DNA of 64,000 bases from CAYJBH01 sp964370825 (GCA_964370825.1 CAYJKY010000003.1:1-64000), one strand, 5' to 3'. Numbered from the stretch's first letter, positions 40,933-50,491 are shown. Program-made: numbers and translations. Notes: a model not told the origin generated them from the sequence alone.

Positions 40933-40975
40933 TAAATATATTCATTTCGACATGTAATTTGAAAGGAGAAACAAA

Positions 40976-41431
40976 ATGAGCGGGAGTTTAACCAAAGCAC
41001 TAAAAAAATTTACACATGATACGGCACTATACGAGCTGAAGCGTTTTTATTCTCATGATAAAAAGAGTGACCTTTCATACCACGACACTCTATATCTCAA
41101 CATTATTGAGGCACATCAAAATGAATATACATCTTCACAGATTGCCGACCTACTAAAAATAACTCGTCCCTCAGTGACGGAAAAAATCAATCAACTATGC
41201 AAAAAAGGTTATGTTTTGAGAACGCAGAGTGAAATCGACAAGCGGGTGTTTTATCTATCTATAAATCCCGATAGTCCTAAGGATTACGAGACTACTGCAA
41301 GCTATGAAGATGAATTAGAATGTGCTGTTTTAGCAAAATTCGGAGAGCAACGCACAGAAACACTGTGTGAGATGATAGAGTACTTGTCAGATTTATTGTC
41401 TGAAAACATTGATAAGGAGAACAAAACGTGA
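40976..41431 (+). CDS. MarR-family transcriptional regulator
   Basis: A 151-residue MarR winged-helix protein. The DNA-binding part is SSQIADLLKITRPSVTEKINQLCKKGYV, given here in pieces (recognition helix RPSVTEKI), with the wing TQSEIDKRVFYLSI. GAAAGGAG precedes the ATG. Its stop overlaps the GTG start of the MATE gene, so it probably controls that efflux gene and itself through the repeat array. Confidence 0.88.
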   Translation: MSGSLTKALKKFTHDTALYELKRFYSHDKKSDLSYHDTLYLNIIEAHQNEYTSSQIADLLKITRPSVTEKINQLCKKGYVLRTQSEIDKRVFYLSINPDSPKDYETTASYEDELECAVLAKFGEQRTETLCEMIEYLSDLLSENIDKENKT

Positions 41432-42762
41432 ATAGCCCACTCGCAAAAAACTTTAATATGAGAGAACTTTTAAAATATACTCTACCGAGTATGGTCATGA
41501 TGATATTTATGTCGACCTATACTATTATCGACGGAGTTTTTGTGTCAACATTTGTTGGTGAAAGTGCTCTTGCAGCAGTTAATTTAATAATGCCACTTCT
41601 TGGAATTGTGATGGCAGTCAGCTTAATGTTTGCAACAGGTGGTAATGCAGTTATCGCAAAATTTTTAGGACAGGGAAAACAGCGGGAAGCACAGGAGTTT
41701 TTGACGGTTATTTACATTATCGGCACAATACTTGGTGGAATACTTACGGCAGTAGTTTTACTCTTTCCCGATGAATTGCTAAAAATTTTAAATGTGAGCG
41801 ATAATCTTTACCCTCTCGCAAAGGATTATATGCTAAGCTTGGCAGGATTTTTAATTCCGGTGTTTTACATGGTGTTTATTCAGTCGTTTATGGTTACAGC
41901 CGGACATCCGATGTTTGGGCTGATACTCAGCCTTGCCGGAGGCATTACAAATATAATCCTTGACTATATTTTCATTTCGCCTGACTTATTAAATATGGGA
42001 ATTGCAGGTGCCGGACTTGCAACAGGTATAGGAAATGCGCTCCCGGGAGTAATTGGTTTTATATATTTTATTTTTAACAGAAAATGTGTTTTGCATTTTG
42101 TGAAACCGAAACTTAAGATAAAAACTCTCGGTCAAAGCATGTTTAACGGCTCGTCTGAGCTTGTGGGCTCGCTTGCTACATCAATCACAACACTTATGTT
42201 TAACTTCATCTTAATGAGTATGGTAGGTGACGCAGGAGTTGCCGCAATTAGTGTTATTTTGTATATTCAAATGTTCCAAAGCGCTATTTACACTGGCTAC
42301 ACCTTAGGTGTTTCACCGATTATTGCATTTAAGTACGGTGAACAAAATCACAATGGATTACACAAGATTATTATGCAAAGCTTGAAAATTATTTTGGTAG
42401 CATCCATACTTGTAATTATTATTACACTTGCGTTTTCAAATGAAGCAGTAGAAATTTTCATATCAAGAGACAGCACAACTTTTGAAATGGCAAGGAATGG
42501 TCTCCTCTTATTCCTTCCCGCCTACCTCTTTATGGGCTTTAATATTTTCTTTTCGGCAATGTTCACCTCACTGTCAAACGGTAAGGTATCAGCAACTATT
42601 TCAGTTTTAAGGAGCTTGGTGTTTATTGTTATAGCACTTTTAATCCTACCGCAAATATTTGAACTAAACGGTGTGTGGTTAGCCGTACCTGTTGCAGAAT
42701 TTTTGGCTACAGTTGTATCATGTTATCTTTACAAAAGAAATAAGGAATACTATCAATATTGA
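41428..42762 (+). CDS. MATE-family efflux transporter
   Basis: A 444-residue multidrug/toxin extrusion protein with about twelve membrane helices. Characteristic segments are LLKYTLPSMVMMIFMSTYTIIDG, MPLLGIVMAVSLMFATGGNAV, and the internal second half beginning FNGSSELVGSLATSIT. The start codon is GTG, overlapping marR. Substrate unknown; cation-coupled drug export is the family role. It heads an AT-rich group of accessory genes. Confidence 0.9.
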   Translation: MNSPLAKNFNMRELLKYTLPSMVMMIFMSTYTIIDGVFVSTFVGESALAAVNLIMPLLGIVMAVSLMFATGGNAVIAKFLGQGKQREAQEFLTVIYIIGTILGGILTAVVLLFPDELLKILNVSDNLYPLAKDYMLSLAGFLIPVFYMVFIQSFMVTAGHPMFGLILSLAGGITNIILDYIFISPDLLNMGIAGAGLATGIGNALPGVIGFIYFIFNRKCVLHFVKPKLKIKTLGQSMFNGSSELVGSLATSITTLMFNFILMSMVGDAGVAAISVILYIQMFQSAIYTGYTLGVSPIIAFKYGEQNHNGLHKIIMQSLKIILVASILVIIITLAFSNEAVEIFISRDSTTFEMARNGLLLFLPAYLFMGFNIFFSAMFTSLSNGKVSATISVLRSLVFIVIALLILPQIFELNGVWLAVPVAEFLATVVSCYLYKRNKEYYQY

Positions 42763-42778
42763 TTTATAGGAGAATTAT

Positions 42779-43321
42779 ATGAAATTAACAGAAAAAAAAC
42801 TATCAAAAAAACTTTCCAACTACGACGAGATTTGTCGGTTTATGAAAAGGGTCTTCCCCAAAGAAGAACTTATGCCAATGTGGCTTATAAGAGCTTTAAC
42901 ATTAAAGAAAAATTACAAATTCAAGGTCTATTATGACAACGATTTATTTGTTGGGATTTTATTTACAATAGAGTCTGATGATTCATTGTTTGTGTTTTAC
43001 ATTGCTGTAAACGATGAAATCCATTCAAAAGGATATGGTTCAAGATTGTTGCAGGTCTTATTCGATAGATATCCCAATAAGCCGGTGACACTTTTTGTCG
43101 AAACAATGGACGATAAGTCTGCAACAAATTATGAGCAAAGAGTTAAAAGACTTGCGTTTTATGAGCGAAACGGTTTTGTGCACACAGGTATAAAAGCAGG
43201 ATTTAAAACTCCCTTTGTCGATATTTTATCTACCGATAAGAATTATAACGCTGTAAAGGCGAAAAAACTTATGAAGGCAATACCGATGAAAATATTTTTA
43301 CCGAATAAATCACAAGGATAG
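42779..43321 (+). CDS. GNAT-family N-acetyltransferase
   Basis: A 180-residue GNAT protein. The acetyl-CoA loop region reads IHSKGYGSRLLQ, preceded by the LFVFYIAVNDE beta-strand and followed by FYERNGFVHTG. TAGGAGAA lies before the ATG. Substrate unknown. Likely co-transcribed with the MATE gene (16-bp gap). Confidence 0.85.
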   Translation: MKLTEKKLSKKLSNYDEICRFMKRVFPKEELMPMWLIRALTLKKNYKFKVYYDNDLFVGILFTIESDDSLFVFYIAVNDEIHSKGYGSRLLQVLFDRYPNKPVTLFVETMDDKSATNYEQRVKRLAFYERNGFVHTGIKAGFKTPFVDILSTDKNYNAVKAKKLMKAIPMKIFLPNKSQG

Positions 43322-43331
43322 GATTGTTAAC

Positions 43332-43790
43332 ATGAAGGAAATAAGCATTAAATCTATACCAAGAGAAAAATGGGATACAATAGCAAATTTATCGGTTCAC
43401 AATGAGCAGAGCCACTTTATAGAAACTTCGGCACAATGCCTTGATGACGCTAAAAATGATACGTACAATATGAAATGGGACTTCTACGGTGTATATGCAA
43501 ATGACATTTTAGTAGGCTTTGCTATGCATGGTAAAAACAATCACTGGTTATACCCTCAGGTATGGCTCGATAGATTTATGATTGATAAAAATTTTCAGGG
43601 CAAAGGATATGGAAAAAAGTCTATGGAATTAATTCTTCAAAAAATGTATTCTGATTATAACTGTAAAAAGATATTTCTGTCGGTGTATGAAAATAATTTA
43701 CATGCAATTAAACTTTACGAAAAATTGGAGTTTAAGAAAACAATATTTAAAGAGCCAACCGGAGAGCGAATTATGACACGGAAAAGATGA
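43332..43790 (+). CDS. GNAT-family N-acetyltransferase
   Basis: A 152-residue GNAT protein with the acetyl-CoA motif DKNFQGKGYGKKSM (Q/RxxGxG/A) and LYEKLEFKKT. Its close neighbour is another GNAT of different sequence, so they are not recent copies. Substrate unknown; some relatives act on diamines such as spermidine. Confidence 0.83.
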   Translation: MKEISIKSIPREKWDTIANLSVHNEQSHFIETSAQCLDDAKNDTYNMKWDFYGVYANDILVGFAMHGKNNHWLYPQVWLDRFMIDKNFQGKGYGKKSMELILQKMYSDYNCKKIFLSVYENNLHAIKLYEKLEFKKTIFKEPTGERIMTRKR

Positions 43791-43818
43791 AACTATAATA
43801 CTACGAGGGGAAATACAA

Positions 43819-45351
43819 ATGAAAATAGCATTATCGAACATTTTTTCGCGAACTATTGCAATACTTATAACCGTTATAATTCAGGTTGGTTTATGGGTTG
43901 GGCTTGTATATTTACTTGGTGATTACTCCGAATGGTTGCTTGTTGCCCTACCACTTTTCAGCCTTTTATGTACAACCTATATTATAATACAGGATACATA
44001 TCAAGAAAATAAAATAACATGGATAATTTTAATGTTTACCGCCCCTTTACTCGGAGGGGTAATCTACGCCTTTTTTAGCGGACATAGGGTGAGCAGGCGA
44101 AAAAAAGCAGTATATAATAAAATTGAAGATACTATAAAAAACAGCTTTGCCGATAATGAAAACCAATGTTTGGAGATACTAAAAGATGATGCGCAAGCAC
44201 TTAGGCAATCAGAGTATTTAAGAAAAGTGGCCTGTGCACCTGCATATATAAATTCAAAAGTTGAGTATTTCAAATTGGGAGAAGAAAAGCTAAAGGCATT
44301 GCTTTCAGAGCTACAAAAAGCTGAAAAATTCATCTTTATAGAATACTTTATTATTGAAGAAGGTAAAATGTGGGGTGAGATAGAAAAGGTTCTGATTAGC
44401 AAGGCGGAAAGCGGGGTTGATGTTAGAGTCCTCTATGATGATTTTGGTTGTTTAACAACCTTGCCATCAGATTTTAGCAAAAGACTTGGCAAGCATAAAA
44501 TAGTTTGTAGGGCCTTCAATCGATTTAACCATCTTTTTAATTCAAACTTCAATAACCGTGATCATAGAAAAATATGTGTTATAGACGCAAACACAGGTTT
44601 CACGGGGGGTATAAACTTAGCCGATGAATATATAAATCATAAAATAAAGCATGGGCATTGGAAGGACACAGCGGTTATGATAAAAGGTGCTGCGGTGTAT
44701 AACTTGACAGTTATGTTTCTTTCTATGTGGAGTTCCGTCACCGAAAATGTCGAAGTGTTTTCCCAATACAAACCAACAGAGTATTATCCTACCGACGGTG
44801 TAGTGCAGCCCTTTGGAGATAGCCCTTTAGATGCGGATGCAGTGGGTGAAACTATCTACATGTCTATGTTAAATCGTGCCGAAAGCTATGTTTACATCAC
44901 AAGTCCTTATCTGATAATAAGCAGAGAGATGATGGTATCACTTATAACCTCGGCAAAATCCGGTGTTGACGTGAGAATAGTGGTTCCGGGTATTCCGGAT
45001 AAAAAATTTGTACATTTTCTCTCTCGTTCCTATTACGAGGAGCTTATAAAAGCAGGCGTTAAAATATATGAATATACACCCGGATTTATCCATTCAAAAA
45101 TGTTTATCAGCGATGACAAGACTGCCGTTGTCGGAACAATAAACCTTGACTACAGAAGTTTGAGCTTGCACTATGAGTGTGGGGTGTGGCTTTATCGTGC
45201 GTCGATTATAGGCGATATCAAAACAGATTTTTTAGAAACACAAAAAAAGTGTCGTGAAATCACTCTTGAAAATTTTGATCATAAAGGCAATTTAAATATG
45301 CTGAAGTTTATTGCATTAGGTATTTTAAGAACCTTTGCACCGTTAATGTAA
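43819..45351 (+). CDS. cls: Cardiolipin synthase (phospholipase D type)
   Basis: A 510-residue membrane enzyme that condenses two phosphatidylglycerols to cardiolipin. Two N-terminal helices (residues ~10-35 and 38-58) precede two HKD motifs: HRKICVID in the first half and HSKMFISDD in the second, each with G-G/G-T-x-N downstream (TGGINLADEY, GTINLDYRS). GAGGGGAA precedes the ATG. Its 3' end overlaps that of a convergent GNAT gene by 9 bp. Confidence 0.93.
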   Translation: MKIALSNIFSRTIAILITVIIQVGLWVGLVYLLGDYSEWLLVALPLFSLLCTTYIIIQDTYQENKITWIILMFTAPLLGGVIYAFFSGHRVSRRKKAVYNKIEDTIKNSFADNENQCLEILKDDAQALRQSEYLRKVACAPAYINSKVEYFKLGEEKLKALLSELQKAEKFIFIEYFIIEEGKMWGEIEKVLISKAESGVDVRVLYDDFGCLTTLPSDFSKRLGKHKIVCRAFNRFNHLFNSNFNNRDHRKICVIDANTGFTGGINLADEYINHKIKHGHWKDTAVMIKGAAVYNLTVMFLSMWSSVTENVEVFSQYKPTEYYPTDGVVQPFGDSPLDADAVGETIYMSMLNRAESYVYITSPYLIISREMMVSLITSAKSGVDVRIVVPGIPDKKFVHFLSRSYYEELIKAGVKIYEYTPGFIHSKMFISDDKTAVVGTINLDYRSLSLHYECGVWLYRASIIGDIKTDFLETQKKCREITLENFDHKGNLNMLKFIALGILRTFAPLM

Positions 45352-45960
45352 TGTGATGATATTATTGTGTAGGGTGATTTTGCGATTAATCATATCCCAC
45401 GCCTCTTTGTTTTTAACATCAAACTCTTCTGCACTGCCTTTCCAGCTGATAGGCTTTTCGCCGAGGTATGGGGTAAACCCAAATTTTTGATACAAATTTA
45501 TTGCCTTGTAACTCCAGGTTTGTGAAACTAAATATATGAAATTTTTGTTATCGATTTCGTTATAGACGTCAAGCAGCTTTGTTAAAAGGGCTTTCGCAAT
45601 TCCCCTACCCTGATACTCCGCAGCTGTCGCAATCCAGTGTAGGCGATAAAAACCTTCACCAAAATGCTCACCACTCCAAACCGAACCGTAAGACACCACT
45701 TTTTTCTCACCGTTTAGCACAAATACATACTGTTTTTCTAAATTTTCACAGCCTATAGCAAACTCATCCTCAAACAACTGTTTTGCACTATCAACGCTAT
45801 CCGTTTGCTCTAAATCAAACTGTATCTTCGCCCAAGCTTCCTCGTACCCCTTCCTGTAAAAGTCAAAGGTGAACCCCTCCAGCAGGTCGTATCGAGGATA
45901 CTCCCTTGTGTTTTCGTTCGTCATCAAAATTCCGATATAAGCCATTGATTTGTCGAGCAT
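45343..45960 (-). CDS. GNAT-family N-acetyltransferase
   Basis: A 205-residue acetyltransferase with the acetyl-CoA binding loop EYQGRGIAKALL and LYQKFGFTPYLG. Start 45960 is chosen over 45999 because GGTGAT sits just upstream. It converges on cls with overlapping ends. Substrate unknown. Confidence 0.82.
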   Translation of the reverse strand: MLDKSMAYIGILMTNENTREYPRYDLLEGFTFDFYRKGYEEAWAKIQFDLEQTDSVDSAKQLFEDEFAIGCENLEKQYVFVLNGEKKVVSYGSVWSGEHFGEGFYRLHWIATAAEYQGRGIAKALLTKLLDVYNEIDNKNFIYLVSQTWSYKAINLYQKFGFTPYLGEKPISWKGSAEEFDVKNKEAWDMINRKITLHNNIITLH

Positions 45961-46059
45961 ATCTATCACCGCTTTCTTTTGTGTATGACTACATGACATT
46001 TCAATTGTAGCATATCATATATACATTATCAATAAATAATAAAGAAATTAGATGAAAGC

Positions 46060-46099
46060 AAAAACGCCCTGTAACCATTTCGGTCACAGGGCAGTTTTT
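46060..46099. terminator. Bidirectional terminator-like hairpin
   Basis: GCCCTGTAACC (46066-46076) and GGTCACAGGGC (46082-46092) with one mismatch, flanked by AAAAAC and GTTTTT. It follows the 46205-46765 gene on the minus strand, beyond the mini-ORF. Confidence 0.8.
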
Positions 46100-46145
46100 A
46101 ATCCTCAAATTTAAATTTGTCTTCTAAAGTGCTAATTGAATTTGA

Positions 46146-46184
46146 TTATCCACAGCCAACAAGACTAAGAATTAAAAGCACCAT
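46146..46184 (-). CDS. 12-codon mini-ORF with lipobox-like sequence
   Basis: ATG at 46184 opens the peptide MVLLILSLVGCG, then TAA. GAGGTG lies 5-6 bases before the ATG. The peptide looks like a bare lipoprotein signal (LSLVGC lipobox) with no mature protein. It may be a remnant of a lipoprotein gene or simply a chance frame; expression is not shown. Confidence 0.22.
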   Translation of the reverse strand: MVLLILSLVGCG

Positions 46185-46204
46185 ATCTACACCTCTTTCA
46201 TGTA

Positions 46205-46765
46205 CTAATCAAAAAAACCACAATGATCATTCGCTTCGCGCATAATTGAACTCATATAATTCGATTGTATTTCTTCATCTGTTGGCAATTCATAAGGTTC
46301 GATTTTTTTAACTCCCTCCGGATTACGTAAAGAATAATCTATAAGTTTGCCATTGCCTGTTTTTAAATAGCGATACACCTCTGCGCTAAACGACACACAC
46401 TCACCTACAACAAAGTCCTCAAATCCTTTTTTGCTCATCCAAATATGATCTTCTTTTTCATCAAACATATAACCATCACTAAACATACCCTCTATAAAAA
46501 TCTTTTTAAAGCAGACATTGTTTTTGGTTATTCTTTCGATTTCGCCCTTATAACCTAATCCATAGTTAAAAATACTCATAGTAAACGTGTCTTTTACTTT
46601 TCCGATAGAAGCGAACTGAATATCGAGATATTCATCATATGTAAGTTTCTCGCCTCCAACGACATCTTTTAAGCTATCGGGATCAAACCATATGACACCT
46701 CCAGCTGATGTACAAACATGTTTAGTACGATAATGAACCTTTCTGATCTCTTCAAATTCTTTCAT
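46205..46765 (-). CDS. Hypothetical protein
   Basis: A 186-residue acidic protein without signal peptide or membrane helices. Segments such as GEIERITKNNVCFKKIFIEG and VGECVSFSAEVYRYLKT suggest a small beta-barrel (OB- or SH3-like) in the middle, but no family is recognised. GGAGG precedes the ATG and a good promoter is about 150 bp upstream. It lies on the 3' side of tRNA-Leu, a typical place for acquired genes. Confidence 0.6.
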   Translation of the reverse strand: MKEFEEIRKVHYRTKHVCTSAGGVIWFDPDSLKDVVGGEKLTYDEYLDIQFASIGKVKDTFTMSIFNYGLGYKGEIERITKNNVCFKKIFIEGMFSDGYMFDEKEDHIWMSKKGFEDFVVGECVSFSAEVYRYLKTGNGKLIDYSLRNPEGVKKIEPYELPTDEEIQSNYMSSIMREANDHCGFFD

Positions 46766-46898
46766 CTTAAAACCTCCATTTAATAAGTGTTGCTAAACAG
46801 CAACCTGACATATTAAAGGTTGTATGGTTAGAAAGAGCTAAGAACACCTATAGATTAAATCAAATGAAATGGTGTTATAGCTATAATAATTCAAATAT

Positions 46899-46927
46899 AT
46901 TATACATTAAAGCATCGAAAAATACAA
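46899..46927 (-). promoter_or_regulatory. Promoter of the hypothetical gene at 46205-46765
   Basis: On the minus strand: TTGTAT (plus 46922-46927), 17-bp spacer, TATAAT (plus 46899-46904). The untranslated leader would be about 125 nt. Confidence 0.65.
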
Positions 46928-47168
46928 TATGTAAGACTTAATTATTAATATTTGAACCCTTGCATATTGCCAAGTCAAATAATCACCTCTCAAACTCAGT
47001 TGTAAATCTGTCAAGACTATCTTTTACGGTTGAGAAAGCTGTCAGGGCAAATAGACGATGAACTCGAACGCCCTGTGAAAAAGGAGGAGCCACGAAATGG
47101 TGTGCGGTGATGGTTTTCATATATGACAAAAGAAAATCATCACCCACTTAATGAAGTGAGTGACGATG
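46928..47168. other. Intergenic stretch between the hypothetical gene and tRNA-Leu
   Basis: No gene of usual size is seen. AAGGAGGAGCC at about 47080-47092 precedes an ATG that opens only nine codons (MVCGDGFHI). GGTGATGG/CCATCACC-type complementarity around 47101-47155 could fold into an imperfect hairpin beyond the tRNA 3' end. It may be scar sequence from a past insertion. Confidence 0.35.
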
Positions 47169-47255
47169 TGGTGCTGCTGACCGGAATCGAACCGGTACGA
47201 TATTTCTACCGAGGGATTTTAAGTCCCTTGCGTCTGCCTGTTCCGCCACAGCAGC
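47169..47255 (-). tRNA. tRNA-Leu (UAA)
   Basis: Read on the minus strand the gene begins GCTGCTGTGGCGGAACAGG. The 5' GCTGCTG pairs with 3' CAGCAGC, followed by A and an encoded CCA. The T arm contains GGTTCGATTCC. The anticodon loop reads CTTAAAA, giving anticodon TAA. A long variable arm gives a total length of 87 bases, as for class II leucine tRNAs. Confidence 0.94.
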
Positions 47256-47351
47256 GACGATATATGTATTATATAATATCTGTCGGCTTTTGTCAATCAA
47301 AAAATAAAATTACCCATTCAGAATAAATACAAAACACTGTTTTCAAGGACA

Positions 47352-47394
47352 TATTTAACATGTACGAGTAAAATTCACTCGTACATGTTAAATA
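47352..47394. repeat. Perfect 18-bp inverted repeat downstream of the DHH gene
   Basis: TATTTAACATGTACGAGT (47352-47369) and ACTCGTACATGTTAAATA (47377-47394) with a 7-base loop. It lies between the tRNA-Leu gene and the DHH gene stop. There is no T tract, so it is only a possible terminator for the minus-strand operon. Confidence 0.6.
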
Positions 47395-47412
47395 GTTTCA
47401 AACTAACACCTA

Positions 47413-48330
47413 TTAGTTATTATTTATTCTACAGATATCGGTGAGCAGCAGTGGTAGGTTTTCCGTTATATTGTCACTGCTAAACTGGCAGGTGCCTACT
47501 GCACGGTGTCCGCCACCGCCGTATTTGAGCATTAGGTTACCGACGTTCACCTTGCTTGTTCTATCGAGGATGCTGTGTCCTACAGCTACACTACAGCCCT
47601 GACGGTTTCTGCCATCCACTATCCATGCAGATATGCTGACATTTGGATACAGGCTGTAAATTAGAAAACGATTTCCGGCATAGATTGGATCAACACCGCG
47701 AAGGTCGGTTATCATCACCTTTCCCTCAATACGGGTATGAGAGGTTACCATCTCTCTAAAAAGCTTATCCTGCTCAAAATAGAGCTCCACCCGCTCCTTA
47801 ACGTCCGGCTCCTCTAAAATTTCCTGAATGGTTTTTGTTGCACACCATCCAATCATCATCTCCATAAGTTTTAGGTTAGAAATCCTGAAGTCCCTAAACC
47901 TTCCGAGACCGGTACGCGGATCCATTATAAAGCCTAAAAGTATCCAGGAGGGGGGATCTAAAATCTCCTGCTCGGTCAACTTTGCACTGTCAACACGATC
48001 TACACCTATCAGCATTTCTTCAAAACCAATAAATTTATCAGCACCATAGTAGTCGTATATTACATGTGCACAGCTATCAGCAATTCTGGATTCACCGACA
48101 AAGCCGTCCTTTGCGGCACCGCGCTCAAATTCGCTTGCATGGTGGTCAAACCAAAGACCGCATCCCTTAACATAGGGAACATTTGCAAGGCAGTCATTCT
48201 CGCCAACCTCTACAAGACCATCCTGTAAATCCTTAGGATGTACAAACAGGAAATCGTCAATCACACCTATATGCTTTAAAAGCACCCCACAGGCAAGCCC
48301 ATCAAAATCAGAACGTGTCAACAGTCGCAT
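47413..48330 (-). CDS. DHH-family phosphoesterase
   Basis: A 305-residue DHH/DHHA1 protein. DFDGLACG is motif I (metal Asp), LWFDHHASE is the namesake motif, and the C-terminal DHHA1 part ends YGGGGHRAVGTCQ. Members cleave short oligoribonucleotides, c-di-AMP or polyphosphate; this shape resembles the exopolyphosphatase-like or NrnA-like forms, but the substrate is not decided by sequence. It is the last gene downstream of the histidine kinase (44-bp gap). AAGGAGAA precedes the ATG. Confidence 0.85.
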   Translation of the reverse strand: MRLLTRSDFDGLACGVLLKHIGVIDDFLFVHPKDLQDGLVEVGENDCLANVPYVKGCGLWFDHHASEFERGAAKDGFVGESRIADSCAHVIYDYYGADKFIGFEEMLIGVDRVDSAKLTEQEILDPPSWILLGFIMDPRTGLGRFRDFRISNLKLMEMMIGWCATKTIQEILEEPDVKERVELYFEQDKLFREMVTSHTRIEGKVMITDLRGVDPIYAGNRFLIYSLYPNVSISAWIVDGRNRQGCSVAVGHSILDRTSKVNVGNLMLKYGGGGHRAVGTCQFSSDNITENLPLLLTDICRINNN

Positions 48331-48374
48331 ATTTATATTCTCCTTAACTAAGTTACAATACTATTTTACAACCT

Positions 48375-49799
48375 TTATCTCATAATGTCAACAGTAATCC
48401 AAAATGTACTTCCTTTTCCGAGAGAAGAATCCACTCCGAAGTTGTAACCGTGACGTACCAGCGATGATTTTACTATAGCAAGCCCAAGTCCACTTCCGCT
48501 TACACCGCGGTTATCTCTAACCCTGTAATATCTATCAAATATAAAGTTGATATCCTCCTTGCTTATGCCTTTACCATGATCTTCAATAGAAATTTTAACA
48601 GAATTTGCCTGTGTAACACAGCTGACAAGCACCTTCTTGTCCTCACCTACATGGGTAACCGCATTTTCTATTAAATTGTGCAATACACTATCCATCGAAC
48701 GGCGATCGGCGTTAATATATACGGTATTATCCGGTATTCGCAGACTAACCGATACACCCCTAAGCTCGGCAATTTGTTGTTCACGCAGAACAACCGCTTT
48801 CACAAATTCATATAGATCGACGACTTCTCGCTCAAGCGGAGCTTCGCCGCTGTTCTGCTTGGAAAGCTCCATAACATCACTAATAAATGCGGATAGACGA
48901 TCTGTCTCATTAATAATTATGTCCAGCTGTTCGTTGCGTTTTTCTTCATCATTTCCGGTGAAATCACGCATGGTTTCGGCGTAACCCTTAATGAGGGTGA
49001 GCGGCGTTCTCAGGTCATGTGAAATATTTCCTAAAAGTTCATCCTTTAATTTTGATGTTCTTCTAAGTTCGGTCGTCATTGCGGAAAAGTCATTTGAGAG
49101 GTTGCCGAACTCATCATCACGCTCAACGTCAAGCTCTATATCATAGTTGCCTGCCGCAACCTGTTTTGTGGCGACACAAAGTTTCGAGATAGGGGCAGTA
49201 AAAAACCCTGCAAAAATAAACGCAATTCCTGCCGCCAACGGAAGAATAATAGCAAGTGCTATAAATATTTGTCGGTTTATGACACCCCTGGCAACACCTA
49301 TCTGTTCAAGGTCGGTGCTTACAAGCAACACCTGCCCGGTGTCCTCAATAAAATGTCCAAACACCCTTTGCTCGTCTCCCGAGCTGTCCTCCCGGTGTGT
49401 ATCCTTGAAGGTAGCTTCATCCACGGCTCGCAACCTCATGGAAATAAGATTAGCCTCATCCATTATCTCGTTCCCCGGGGTGCCTGTATGAATTAAACAT
49501 TGCGTACCAAGCCCGTCAGCAATCATAAGCGGTGCTAAAGTTTCGGCATCGGAAACCTCAATACAAACTCCGGTGGAGGCAAGTGTGGTAATAGTTTGAA
49601 TTGTAGAAGCCAAATTTCCGTCCTTCAACGAAAGCTCAACATCATCAACAGCACGCTGCAACATAGTGTCGAGCGTAGTATTATACGCCGGCACCAACAA
49701 TATGCTTTGAAGAAAGAAGGTAAAAACCACCACTCCAAAACAAATTATGGCCACAAATGCGGCAAGTCGATTTCTGATCCCCTTTAGTTTATCCAGCAT
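48375..49799 (-). CDS. Membrane sensor histidine kinase
   Basis: A 474-residue kinase. Two membrane helices (about 15-36 and 178-200) bracket a ~140-residue extracytoplasmic sensor. A HAMP domain follows, then HisKA with GNISHDLRTPLTLIKG, N box NLIENAV, G1 box DHGKGIS and G2 box GSGLGLAIVKSSL. Together with the adjacent response regulator it forms a two-component system co-transcribed with nonulosonate genes. The signal is unknown, possibly envelope state. Confidence 0.92.
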   Translation of the reverse strand: MLDKLKGIRNRLAAFVAIICFGVVVFTFFLQSILLVPAYNTTLDTMLQRAVDDVELSLKDGNLASTIQTITTLASTGVCIEVSDAETLAPLMIADGLGTQCLIHTGTPGNEIMDEANLISMRLRAVDEATFKDTHREDSSGDEQRVFGHFIEDTGQVLLVSTDLEQIGVARGVINRQIFIALAIILPLAAGIAFIFAGFFTAPISKLCVATKQVAAGNYDIELDVERDDEFGNLSNDFSAMTTELRRTSKLKDELLGNISHDLRTPLTLIKGYAETMRDFTGNDEEKRNEQLDIIINETDRLSAFISDVMELSKQNSGEAPLEREVVDLYEFVKAVVLREQQIAELRGVSVSLRIPDNTVYINADRRSMDSVLHNLIENAVTHVGEDKKVLVSCVTQANSVKISIEDHGKGISKEDINFIFDRYYRVRDNRGVSGSGLGLAIVKSSLVRHGYNFGVDSSLGKGSTFWITVDIMR

Positions 49800-49804
49800 A
49801 AACC

Positions 49805-50491
49805 CTATCTGCTTCGGTCAAAGCTAAACTTGTAACCTATTCCCCATACCGTCTTTATGCAATCACGATAGACTCCAATATGTCCTCTTAGCATCTTGAT
49901 ATGAGTGTCTACCGTTCTGTCCTCACCGAGATAATCATAGTTCCAAACAGCCGACAATATCTTTTCTCTCGAGAGAGCAACACCCTCATTTTCGGCAAAG
50001 TATAGCAACAGCTCAAACTCTTTAGGTGTAAGGTTTAGTATTGTCTCGCCAATTCTTGCCTCATGACTTTTTTCGTCGATAACAAGGTCACCAAATCTAA
50101 AGGCACGCTCGGAGGTCTCCTCGCTCGGCATGGTTCGAGACAAAACAGCCTTAATTCTTGCAGAGAGTTCACGCGGGCTAAACGGCTTTGTAACATAGTC
50201 GTCGGCACCCTGTTCAAGTCCGAATACTCTGTCGTTCTCCTCGCCCTTGGCGGTTAACATTATTATCGGCAGGCTGTATCCTCTACGGCGTATCTCGGTA
50301 AGTGCGGTGAAACCGTCGGTAAACGGCATCATAACATCTAAAAGACAAAGGTCGAAATCCGTTCGCGAAAGTTTTTGAAGTGCCTCGTCGCCATCATACG
50401 CCACAGCACAGTCGTAGCCCGCAAACTCAAGATTTTGTCTTAACAATTCGCAGATTTGCTTTTCGTCGTCAACAATTAATATACTTGCCAT
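49805..50491 (-). CDS. OmpR/PhoB-family response regulator
   Basis: A 228-residue regulator. The receiver domain has the acidic pair D9/D10, the phospho-acceptor D52 in CLLDVMMP, and the Lys in LTAKGEEND. The C-terminal winged helix includes TPKEFELLLYFAENEG and DRTVDTHIKMLRGHI. Five bases separate it from the kinase, and it starts immediately after the cytidylyltransferase stop. Target genes are not visible but may include its own operon. Confidence 0.93.
   Translation of the reverse strand: MASILIVDDEKQICELLRQNLEFAGYDCAVAYDGDEALQKLSRTDFDLCLLDVMMPFTDGFTALTEIRRRGYSLPIIMLTAKGEENDRVFGLEQGADDYVTKPFSPRELSARIKAVLSRTMPSEETSERAFRFGDLVIDEKSHEARIGETILNLTPKEFELLLYFAENEGVALSREKILSAVWNYDYLGEDRTVDTHIKMLRGHIGVYRDCIKTVWGIGYKFSFDRSR

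Noticed and set aside
47000..47100. A second tRNA or structured RNA upstream of the tRNA-Leu scar region
   Set aside because: CAGGGC/GCCCTG complementarity exists but no cloverleaf or known RNA motif can be built.
47123..47326. Protein-coding frame across 47123-47326
   Set aside because: It lies on the tRNA-Leu gene and its complement and has no homology.
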